Positions 6,444 through 18,400 of a stretch of DNA of 64,000 nt are shown in pieces. The DNA comes from Acidobacteriota bacterium (lineage in GTDB: Bacteria; Acidobacteriota; Holophagae; Acanthopleuribacterales; Acanthopleuribacteraceae), in assembly GCA_030066195.1 (NCBI GenBank), contig JASJCB010000005.1, forward strand, positions 1 through 64,000. Direction: 5' to 3'. The translations under genes and the position numbers were made by a program. How positions within the stretch are numbered: position 1 is the stretch's first letter; every line of letters starts with the position of its first letter. Under the pieces are notes generated by a model, which was not told where the DNA came from, searched no databases, and saw nothing but the letters and a program-made list of their open reading frames with translations.

Positions 6444-9400
6444 TTACTTTTTTAGGAGTTCCGCTAATTTTTGGACCGCCGGCGGGGTGAGCAGGCTGTA
6501 GTGGTTGCCTGCCAGGTCCGTGACCTTGAGTTGGTTGGCTTGCAAAGTTCGCCAGGCCGCTGCTTGGGCTTGTTTGACCGATTCCGGTTTTTCCGTTGCC
6601 CTGATCAGGTGGACCATGCCCGGGTAGGGTTTCGGTCTGAAGCCGTGAGCCGCATCGATGTTGGCCCGGAAAAGTTTGACGTAGCGGTCCAGGTATTCCC
6701 CGTCCAGGTCCGGCGGCAGCAGTCCCGCTTCGATCAGTTTGGTTTGCGCCTCGTTCGCCCGGCCCGTGGCCAGGATCTCCGGCAGGCTCGGGTCCAACAG
6801 GTTGCGGTCCGTCCCGGCCATGGTGCACAGGTCGGTCAACAGGTTGGCGGCCATGGGCATGGGATTGGGTTTCGGGCCCAGGTCCAGGTGACTGTCGATC
6901 AGGAACAGCGAACGCGGGGGACGGGATTCCTGGATCAGGCCGCGAGCGATCTCGTGGGCAACCAGGCCGCCGAAGGACCATCCGGCCAGGGAGAAGGGTT
7001 TCTGCAAAGCGCCCAGCGCCGCCCGGTAGGCGGCGGCCATTCCCGCCAAAGTTCCACGCGGCTCCTGGCCCGGTTGTAAACCCTGGGCCTGTAGGCCGTA
7101 TACCGGAACCTCCGGTCCCAGGGCGCGGACCAGAGCCGCGTACGCCAGCACCTGGCCGCCCACGGGATGGACAAGTACCAGCGGTGTTTGCGATTCATGG
7201 CCTCGTTGCAATGAAACCAGCGGTGACCATGGTTGCGGCATTTGTTCCTCCAGTAACACGGCTTGGGCGGTAATAGTCGGAGCTTTGAAGAAGTCAACCA
7301 GGGAGGGTTCTTTGCCGAATTCCGCACCGATGCGCGCGGCCAGTCGCGCCGCGGCCAGGGAATGACCGCCCGCCGCAAAGAAATCCTCATCGAGCCCGAT
7401 CTCGCGGCCCAGGATCGCCGACCAGAGGGCTTGCAGACGCAGGGTCGATATGCTCGTTGGAGTTTTTCTCGTTTTCGGAGGGACAGTTCGAACCGGTTGG
7501 AGCGCGCCCAGATCGATCTTGCCGCTTTGGGTGCGAGGGAAGTCTTCCACCACCTGGAATTGGGAGGGGATCATGTAGTGCGGCAGTTTTCGGCTCAATA
7601 CACGGCGCATGTTTTCGGTAACAATGGTTTCTCCGGCAACCGCTTGAACCCGGGCGACCAGTCGGGGACCGGTCTCCGCCGATGTCTCAACGGTAACCAC
7701 GGCGTGTTTCACGGCAGGCAGGGCGAACAGGGCGCCCTCGATCTCGGCGGGGTCGATCCGGTATCCTCTCAGTTTCACCCGAAGATCCATTCGGCCCTCG
7801 TGCAGGTAGGCGCCGTCCCGGCGGCAGCGCACCTTGTCGCCGGTGCGGTACAGTCGTTGCCCGGGGAGATCGCTGAACGGGTCGGGCACAAATGCGGCGG
7901 CGGTAGCAGCCGGGTCCCCATGGTAGCCGCGAGCGGGGCCGATGCCGCCGATGTACAGTTCGCCGGGCACGCCGATCGGCATCAGGCGGGCGTTGCGGTC
8001 CAACACATAGGCGCGCGTGTTGGCCAGAGGGCGACCAATCGCCGTCTTGCCGGGGGTGACTTCCCAGCACAGGCTGTCACCGGCCGCCTCGGTCATGCCG
8101 AACAGGTTGACAAGTCGCGCCCGGGGCAGGCGTTGGCGGAATTTTTCGGCCAGGGCGTCTGAAAGCGTTTCGCCGCTGCTGATCCAGAGGCTCGGCCAGT
8201 GGTAGTCCCCGGTTTTTTCCAACAGCACGGAAAGCAACGACGGCACCATGGTAACTCGAGTGACCGCGTGCCGGGAAAGCACATCGGCCAGGCGGGACGG
8301 GTCGGTGCGGTCGGCGCGTACCGGGCTCACCAGCCGAATCCCCGCGCCCAGTTGCCCGAAGATTTCCCAGGCGGCATCGATAAAGGACAACGCGGTCTTG
8401 TGAATGCCTACCTCACCCGGCTGGAAGGGAAAGCGCGACCACATCCACTGCATGCGGTTGACATAGGCGCGGTGGGTTCCCAAAACGCCCTTGGGTTTGC
8501 CCGACGTGCCCGAGGTGTAGAGCAGGTAGGCCGGGTGGTCCGGGTTGAAGCGCACCTTGGGCGGGCCGGGGTTGGACGTGGTATCTGTAACGCGGGCATC
8601 GATGGTCAGGACGCCCGGCGGCTTGCAGCGATCATGGGTATCCGCTTCCGTCAACAATGCGGAAAGACCGGCGTCCGTCGCCAGGGCGTTCAGTCTTGCT
8701 TGCGGCAGTGACGGTTCCAGCGGCACATAGGCGGCGCCCGCTTTGAGCACCGCGAGCAGGCTCACCACGGTTTCAAGCGGTTTTTCCAGGCAAACGCCTA
8801 CCCGGTGCTCGGGGCCGACACCGGCCTGTTGCAGCTTGTGAGCCAGTCGGTTGGCCGCCGTATCCAGTTCGCCGTATTTGTAGAAGGCGGCAATGGTGCC
8901 CGGCACTACCAGGGCGATGGCGTAGGAGCGGGCCGCTGCCTGCCGCTCGAAGAATTGGTGGATGCAACAGTTCTCGTATTCCTCGTCTGTCCGGTTCCAG
9001 ACCTTCAGCAGGTTGTGCGCCTCGTCGGCCTGGATCAGCGGCAGCATGCCCACGGGCATATTGGGCCATTTGGTCATGGCGGTTACCAGTTGTCGATAGT
9101 GGCCGGCCATGCGTTGGATTCTGGATCGATCGTAGAGACCGGCATCGTATTCGAACGTGCCGATCAGGGTCTCACCAGTGTCGGCCATGTACAGGCTCAG
9201 GTCGAACTTTGCCGGGCCTGCCTTTTGAGGCGGCGATTGGATGGAGATTCCCGGCAGCCGCGCTTCTTCCGCGTGCGCATTCTGCATGGCGAAGAAAGCT
9301 TGGATCAAAGGCTCGTGACTTGGGTCGCGACCGGAGTCCAACTCGGCGACAAGTTGTTCGAAGGGTACTTCACCCCGGGACATGGCCTGGACCATATCCC

Positions 9401-12400
9401 GGCGAATGCGTTTGGCGAAGGCCGTGACGGAAGGGCTTTCAGGTACTTTGCTACGCAGGATCAGCGTATTGACGAAGAACCCGATCATGGGTTCCAGGTA
9501 GGGCCGGTTCCGGTTGGCCGAGGGGACGCCGAAGATGATATCGTCGCAATCGCTGTAGCGGTGCAGTAACAGGGCGAAACCGGCGGCAAGGATGTGGAAG
9601 ACGGTGCAGCCGGTTTTACGGGCCAGATCGTGAACGGCGAGGTCCACCTCGTCACTGAATTGAAAGCTGAACTCGGCGCCGTCGACGCCGCGCACCGCCG
9701 GTCTGGGTCGATCGGCGGGTAACGGCAGCAGGGGCGGCGCATCTTTCAGCTTTTGCCGCCACCAGGCCAGTCCGGCCCGGCGGTAAGGCAATTGTTCCAA
9801 CTGCCAGGCCGCGTAGTCGCCGTATTGGATCTTCAATTCGGGCAGGTCGGCCTTTAGGCCCCGAACCTCGGCGCGATAGGCCTCGGATAATTCACGCGCC
9901 ATGACGCCCGCCGACCAGCCGTCGAAAATCAGATGGTGTACCTGTACGGCCAGGCGATGTTGCCTGCCGGATAAGCGGAACAAGCGGGCGCGGATCAAGG
10001 GGCCGTCGGCGAGTTGGAAGGGGCGTTGCATCAGTTCGTCGGTCAGTTGCCCGGCCAGGACGGTTGCGGAGGTAAAACCGAAACCGCTCAAATCTACCAG
10101 TACCGGCAGGTCTTGGATGCGTTGGATGATTTTGGCTTCGGGTTCTCCGTCGGTTTCCGGGAAACAGGTGCGCAGGGCCTCGTGGCGATCGGTCATGGTA
10201 TCGAAGGCCGAAGCCAGGGCTTGCGTATCCAACGGGCCTTTCAGATCCAGGCTGATGGGGATGACATAGGCCGTGGTGTTGGGTTGCATTTTGTCCAGGA
10301 ACCACAATCGGCGCTGGGCGAGGGACAGGGGCGCTCGTCCGGCAACGCGTGTTTTCGGTGCATGGCCCGGACCATAACCCAGCTTTTTCGCCACGGTCAA
10401 GGTGGGTTGACCCAACGCCCGCTGATTGTGGAATTGATGCCCGCGGTCGGCGGCGGACGGGTCGATATACGTATAATTGTGGAACTTGAGATCGCCCAGC
10501 ATGCGCGATTCCAGGCGGGGCCCGTCCGTCATGCGGTCGCCCTGGTAGGGATCCAACATGGCGGCGTTGGGTTTCAGGTCCAAGAAATCGCAGACGCGAT
10601 CCATGGCATCCTCGGGCCGTGTCACCAGGTCTTCGAAGCGCAAAGCCATGCGGCGTTCCTCAGGGATGTTTTGCAGGAAATCGAGGATATTGCGATGGCT
10701 GGTGGTCCAGACCAGTTCGCCCAGCACCGCGCCGCGATAGTTGTGGTTGCCGCGTGCGAAGATCTGGTCCAGATGTGCCTCCCGGAAGCTGGCAATCACC
10801 GCCCGGGGATCGCGGAGAAGATGGATATAGCGAGCGTTTTCGAACAGGGTTTCCGCACGGGCCAGAATTTGGGCTTGCAGCGCGTATCCCGGGGTTTTAT
10901 CTACAAGAATGCGTGGTGCGGCGGCTTCCTGTAACAGATTGTAGAAGCGGCCGGTCGACCAGTTTTCCGCGATGCAGCGATCGATGCGGGCCTCGGCCTC
11001 GTCGGCATCGATTTTAAACAGGCTCATGATGGCTTTTTTGGCGCCCTCGCCCCAAAAGAAATCCGGGCCGGAGTAGGCTTCGGCGCGGCGGGCCATGGTG
11101 TCGAAGTCAAGCAGAGCCAATTCAGGCGGCGCGAACAGGCGGGGATGGCCGCCCATCATGACGCGCAGCAGGGTGGAACCGGATCGCGGCGGGCATAAAA
11201 TGAACACGGCGCTTGGATTGCGGGGGCCGCGATGGTCGAAGGTCCTTTGCGGCAGCGATGTCTCGAAGCGTTTTAGATCCGTGAATTCGATGACTGTCGA
11301 GGTATCCGTTTCTTTATCTCCGCGATCTCCCCAAACCCGAGCCGTCGCATCCGGATAGTGTTCCATAAGTCGACGAGCCAGCAATTCCGGGGTGGGCGCC
11401 TCGAAGATCACGGCCACGTGGACTACCTCGCCCAGTTGTTCCTGGATACGGTTGACGACGGAGAGCGCGTTGATGGAGTGACCGCCCAAGTCGAAGAAAT
11501 TGGCCTTGCGATCGGCGACGGGGCGGTCCAGGATTTCCGAGAAAAGGTGGGTGAGATATTGTTCCAATGAGGTTTCAGGTAGTTCGGCAGGCGGCGCGGC
11601 GGCGCTTTCGGGATCGGGCAGGGCTTTCCGATCCAGTTTGCCGTTGGGGGTTAGCGGCAGGCTCTGCAACAAGCAAATGGCCGCCGGCATCATATAGGCG
11701 GGCAGCAGGGCGGCGGCGCGATTGCGACATTCCGTTTTTCGACTCTCGGTTTGGGCATCGGTCTGCAACCAGGCGACAAGGGAAATAGTTCCGTCGCCGG
11801 CCTTGCGCGGCAAGACAACCGCGGCGGTGACGCCTTCCATGGAAGTGAGCACGGCTTCTATCTCCGCGGGCTCAACCCGATAGCCTCGTAACTGAAGTTG
11901 GCGATCGCCCCTGCCCAGATATATCGGCATGCCGTTCTCGCGCAAACACGCCAGATCCCCGCTTCGATATAGTCTGGCTCCGGGTTCTCCTCCAAAGCCG
12001 TCCGGCACAAATCTACTCGCGGTCAATCCCGGCCGGTTCACATAACCCCTGGCCGTGCCGGCGCCGCCCACGTAAAGCTCGCCCGTCTGACCGGGTGCAA
12101 CGGGCCGACCCTGTCCGTCCAAAACGTATAAGGAAAGATGGGGCAGCGGGTTGCCGATGGGCATGGTTTTTCCGGCGATATCTGCCTCCGACACGCGATG
12201 CCGAGTCACATGCACCGTGGTTTCGGTGATGCCGTACATATTGACAAAAGCAGGTTTGTCACTTCCGCGACGCCGGCGCCAATCCCGCAACAAAGCCGGC
12301 GGTAATGCCTCGCCGCCGAAGATGACCAGACGTAGGCCGAGGTTTTCTCTTCGGTCGGCGTCTACATGGGCCGGCCCGGCGAAGGCGGTTGGCGTTTGCG

Positions 12401-15400
12401 ACAAAACGGTGACCGATTCCTCGATCAGCAATTGGTAGAATTTGCGCGGGTCCTTGCGGAAGGAATCGGTAACCGGGATAAGGGTGCCGCCGTACGCCAG
12501 GGCCGACCAGATCTCCCAAACGGAGAAATCGAAGGCGATGGAGTGGAACAGGGTCACCACGTCGTCGGCTCCGAATTGAAACCAGGCTTCCGTTGCCGTC
12601 ATCAGGCGGGCAACGGCGGCATGGGTGACGGCCACGCCCTTCGGGCTGCCCGTGGAGCCGGAAGTGTAGATGATGTGTGCGGCGTGTTGCGGTCGGGGCT
12701 GGATATCGGGTAGGAGATCTACATTTTCCAGATAGTCCAGCAGCACGCGTTGACAGCCGCCGCGAGGCAAGCCGCCGATCAAACCGCTTTCGGTAACCAG
12801 CAGGTTGGGCCGAGCCTCGGCCAGGATGGTTTCTATGCGCGGACTCGGCCAGGCGGGGTCCAACGGCAGGTAGGGCGCGCCTGAGGCCAGGATACCCAGC
12901 ACGGCAACAACCGCTTGCGGACCCGGTTCCAGGAAAACGGCAATCGGCGTTTCCGGTTCGGCGCCCCTGGTTCTCAGTACGGAGGCGATCCTCCGCGTCT
13001 GGGCTGCCAGCGATCCATAAGTAAACTCCAGGGCATCGGGGAGGCGCAGGGCGATACTGTCGGGGCGGGCTTCGGCTTGTTGGAAAAAGCGTTGGATGAG
13101 AGGCGGCTCGCCGGGAATGCTTTCAACCCGGGTCGATGCAAGGCGCAACAGGTGTTTTCTTTCCTCCACCGTCATCATGGGCACGGCATGCAGAGGATCG
13201 GCAACATGTTCGGTGAGGTGTTTTAATAGATTGGTGAAGTGTTTCAACAGTCGGTTCGCCGTGGACTCGGCGTAGTGTTCACCGGCAAAATCCAGGCGTA
13301 GACGCCAGGCGTCATCGTCCACGTTGACCACCAGGGTGAGCGGGTCGTGCCCGCGGGCGTTGTTGCGGATATTGCTCGGAACAACGCCGGCGACGCCCTC
13401 TTTTGGAAGGTAATGCGCGGGGTAGTTTTCTACCACCACCAGCGCCTCGAACAAGGGTAGGCCCGGCGGCAGGCCCGCCCATTCCCGAATTTTGGTCAGG
13501 CCCGCTGGAGGCGCGGTTTCAACGGCAACGTGGTGTTGCTGGACATCGTTGAGCCATCGGCCCGTCGGGCGGCTTTCATCCACCTCGAGACGGATGGGCA
13601 CCGAGCGGATCAGCAGCCCCACAAGGTCGCGAGGCAATTCCGGCGGGCGACCGGCCAGGGTCGTGCCGAAGAGGATATCCGTTTGCCTGTTGTAGCGAGC
13701 GGTCAAAAGGGCCCAGGCGCCTTGCACCAACGTATTGCGCGTGAGGTGGTTGGTACGGGCATAGTGGTTGAGGGTCTTTGTGGTTTCCGCGTCCAATTGC
13801 CGTCGGACACGGCCGAAAAACTGACCATACGTGCCTATTCCCGAGGCTGGCAGCGGCGTGGGTCCCTCCAAGTCGGCCAGTTCTTGACGCCAGAAGGTTT
13901 CCGCCTCGCCAGGCCGGCATGAGGAAAGCCATTCCATATAGCGGCGAAAATCGGGCGCCGGGGGTTGGTTGGGGGATTCTCCGCGTGTAAAGGCCTCGTA
14001 GGCGGTGAAGACATCGCGTAGTACGATTTGGGCAGACCAACCGTCCAGCAGCAGGTGGTGATGACTCCACACGAAATAGCAGGAGTCGGCGGCGCGGAAC
14101 AAGGCGAAACGCAGCAGCGGGCCTTGCGCCGGGTCGAAGCCGCGTTCGCGGTCGCTGATCAGCCATTCTTCCAGACACTGGTCGCGGGAGCGTTCGTCCA
14201 TTCCCCAAAGATCCAGGCAATACCATTGCAGGGCCGTCCTTGTTTCCACCCATTGCAGCGGGCCTTTTTCCTTGGACATGATGAAGCGGGTACGCAGGGC
14301 GGTGTGCCTGAAAACCACATACTCCCAGGCTTTGCGCAGGGCGCGTTCATCCAGGGGGCCGGTGAGTTTGCAGCCGATTTGGATGTGGTAGGCGCCTCCT
14401 TTACCCTCGCGGGCCAAGTGATAGAGCAGACCGGCTTGCAGATCGCCGGCCGGGTAGATGTCCTCGGGTATCCCTTCTCTGAGGATGAGTCGGTCGAGGG
14501 AATCCAAATCGAGACCGCAGAGCGGGTAATCGGCTGGAAAAGGGCCCAGGGGCTGGCGGTTGCGGGCCAGGGCGGCGGTCAGTTCCAATAGTGAGGCTTC
14601 GAATTGCCGCGTCAGCGATTCCACGCTCTTGCGGGAAGCAGGAGTATCGGGGAAGCGCCATTCGGTTTGTAGTTTCCCTTCTATAAAGGCGGCGTTGATT
14701 TCCAGCAGATGTCCGCGCGGGTTGTTCGGGGCGTGACGACGCCCGCCGGTCTCCTCGGCGAGCCCCAGCAATGGTTTCCGGACGGGCAGATCGTCCAGGC
14801 TGCCCAGGTAGTTGAAGAGGACTCGAGGAAGCGGGCCGTCCGTGTAGCCCAGGCCGTGAGCGGGGACAGCGCGACGGGCAGTCGCCGTGCGTCTCAGCAG
14901 GTCCAGCGGTTCGTCTTCGACGCCGCGGGTAATCAACAGGGGAAATACCGTGGTGAACCAGCCGACCGTGCGAGTTACATCTACGCTCGAAGGCGTATTG
15001 CGACCGTGGTGTTCCAAGGTCAGCCCGATGGTTGGTTGACCTGTCCAGTCGGTCAGGGTCGCGGCCAAAGCGGTCAGTAATAATTCCTCGGTGTGAATAC
15101 CCCAGCCCGGTTGCGTCAATACTTCCGGGGCATGAATGGTCCGGCTGTGAACGGCGGATGCGGCGAAGTTGTCTTCCCCGATAAGCGGTAGAGGCGGAAG
15201 TCGGGCAACTTCATCGGCGGTACGGTTCCAGAAACGGGTTTCCTCCGTAGTCGGCTCACGTCGGGCCAGACGATGGGCCCGGCTTCGCCAACTCATGCTT
15301 TCGGGTGATTCGATGTGACCGGCGGTCCATAATTGGCAAAAATCTTCCAGGAGGATACGCCAGGACCAGGCGTCCACGGCCAGGTGGTGGACGGTGATCA

Positions 15401-18400
15401 GCAGACGGTCCTCGGCTTGACCGGTTTTCAGGAGAGCGGCTCGGATCAGCGGACCATGCTCCAGGTTCAAGCCGGCTTGGATGCTGTTGACGGCGGCTTC
15501 CAGGTCATGATCGGTATCTGTTATGGTAATGATATCGAAACCGGCTTCACATCGCGGCACCGTGTGGACAGCGGCGCTATTGTCTACGATTTGGAAACGC
15601 TGTCTCAGGGCATCGTGCCGCATGACCAGGGATTGCAGGGCACGGCGCAGGCGGGCAGTTTCCAGCCCGGCGGGGACGCGCCACAGGGTTGCCTGGTTGT
15701 AGTGATGCGGCGACAGCGGGCACATGGCAAAGAAGTGGCGCTGAATCGGCGTCGGCGGTAGTTCTCCCGCCCCGGCCCAAGGATCGTCAGACTTTTCTTC
15801 GCACGATCGTACCTGATTAGCGAGGGCTTGGATGGTTGGGTGCTCAAAGAGATCCCGCGGATTCAAAACCATACTCATCTGACGCGCCCGGGTAACCACT
15901 TGCAATGCCCGGATCGAGTCGCCGCCCAGTTCGAAGAAGTTGGTTTGCCTTCCTATCTCGCTTTTGTTCAAGACCTCGCACCAGATGGCGGCCAAATGCT
16001 TCTCTTCCCAGGTTCGGGGCCGCGATTCGGGGGACCCTTCCGATTCGTTTTGCGGAAGGGGAGCGGCCGCCAGTGATGTGCGGTCCAGTTTGCCGTTGCT
16101 GTTGAGCGGGAGTTCGTTCAAGGTGACAAAAGCGGCCGGAATACAGTAGGCAGGTAATCTTTCCGCCAGATAGGTCCGAAGCCCCCCGTGGTCCGACGAT
16201 TCCCCGGCGGCTACGATGAACGCGACGGGAAAGCGGTTGCCCCCCGTATCGCCGCGCAGGATCACGGCTGCCGAAGCTACCGAGGGGTGTTTTTCCAAGG
16301 CGAAGGCGATTTCGTCGAGTTCGATTCGATAGCCGCGCAGCTTGACCTGATGATCTCGACGCCCCAGGAAATAGAGTAGGTTGTCAGAACCAAACCGGCC
16401 GCGGTCGCCGCTCAGGTAAAGTCGGGCGCCGGGCGTGTCGGTTGAAAAAGGATCGGGCACAAATGCCGAGGCGGTGAGGCCCGGTTGACCCGGATAACCC
16501 CAACCGACGCAATTGCCGCCGATTGCTATCATTCCCGCCCCGACCGGAGGCGTCAGATCGAGATAGCGGTCAACCAGGTAAACGCGCGCGCCGTGGATCG
16601 GGCGTCCGATGGGCACATGACCGTCGGGTTTCAGTTCGCCGACCGTGGCGATGACCGTGCATTCGCAAGGGCCGTATCCATTGACCACCGGGCCGCTGTT
16701 GTTTTGAAACCATGTCGCCAACTTTCGGGGCGAAACGGCTTCCCCGCCGACGATGGTCAGTCGGACGCTGTCGGGAAGTGTCGCCCCGGCATCCACGAGA
16801 CGATTCCAGAAGGAGGTAGGAAGATCCACCAGGGTGATCGCGCGCCGTGTGATCCAGTCCACAAACCTCTCGGCTGAGGCCGGCAGGGTTTCTTCTCGGA
16901 CCACCAGGGTTGCGCCCGCGCATAGTGCCGGGAAAATCTCCTCGATGGAGGTATCGAAGGCCGGCGAGGCGAATTGCAACACGCGATCGGTGTTTGTGAA
17001 GCCGTAACAAGATATCGCTTGTGCAACGAACATCGCCAGCGAACCGTGGGAAACACAGACCAACTTGGGTTTGCCGCCGGTCCCGGATGTGGCGGTCAGG
17101 TATGCCGGCGAACTTGGATGGGGAGCGTTGAATTCCCGAGTAGGAGCGGGGTCGTTTTGATTGGGATCGATCAGGGTGAAGCCGGCCGACTTCAAACTAT
17201 CGCTGCTTGGTGCGATCACCAGAGACACACCCGCCTGCTGCAAAATTTCACGACAGCGACCTTCCGGCTGATTTTGGTCCAAAGCCAGAAAACCGGCTTC
17301 GGCCAGGTGTACGGCGATCAGGCTGATGATGGTTTGCGAGGATCTCGGCAGGCGCAAGCCGACAACTGTGCCGGGACCCGCTCCATGTTTGCGCAGGACA
17401 CCGGCCAGATCAGTGACGCTACTCCAGAACTCCGCGTAGCTAAGGCAGTTGCCCTCCGAGTCTTCCACGGCGATGCGTTCGGGCGCCCGGGCCGCCAAAC
17501 TTGCGATGGTTTCAGAAATAGAAGGTGCCGGAAGCTCGTGCGGATCGGTCCGGTTCCAGGTTACGGTCAACGCGTGACGTTGGGAATCGTCCATCAAAGG
17601 AATGTTTTGTGGACAGGAGTTGGGGTGGGCGGCCAGGTGGATTGCCAGCCGCGTGTACATACCCGCCAGGGTCTTCAGGCGGGACAAATCAGTACGGCCC
17701 TCGAAAAACCCATGAAGGGAACCATTGTCTTCCTCCAGTTCCAAACACAGGTCGAACATGGGCGTCACGCTAGCTTTCGGCAGGGAGGCCACCCGGACCC
17801 CTGCCGGTTCCACCGATTCAAACGGTGCGTTCTGATAAGCCAGGAGAACCCGGAACAGGGGTTCGTCTATCCCGGCTTTCGGTCGAGCCGCATCGATGAT
17901 TTGATGCGTCGGTAAATCGCGATGGTCCCGAACAGCCATATTCTGCTCGCGAACGGTTTGCAGAAGGTCTTTGAAGCCGGGGGGGCGGCCGTCCCTGGGC
18001 GCGGGCATGTCGATGCGGTAGACCAGAGTATTGACGAAGAAACCGATCAGGGGTTCCAGGGCGGGTCGTTCTCGAGTTCCCACGGGGCACCCGAAGACCA
18101 ATTCGTCAGTATCGGAAAGTCGTGTGAGCAGAATAGTCAAGAGCGCCTGATGGATCATGGCGGGCGTAATGCCCACGGCGCGCCCCAATTGCCCAAGGGC
18201 GTGAACCGTTTGGGTTCTGATTTTCAGAGGGGCCCGTGCGCACTCTTTGGAGCCGTTATCTGTCAAGACCGGTAAAGCCGGTGTTTGAGGAGCCCCGGCC
18301 AGATACTCGCGCCACCAGTGTTGCAAGGCGTTGCGCCGACCGGGAGTCAGTAGGGATTGCTGCCAGGATGCGTAGTCGGCAAACTGGATGTTCAACTTGG

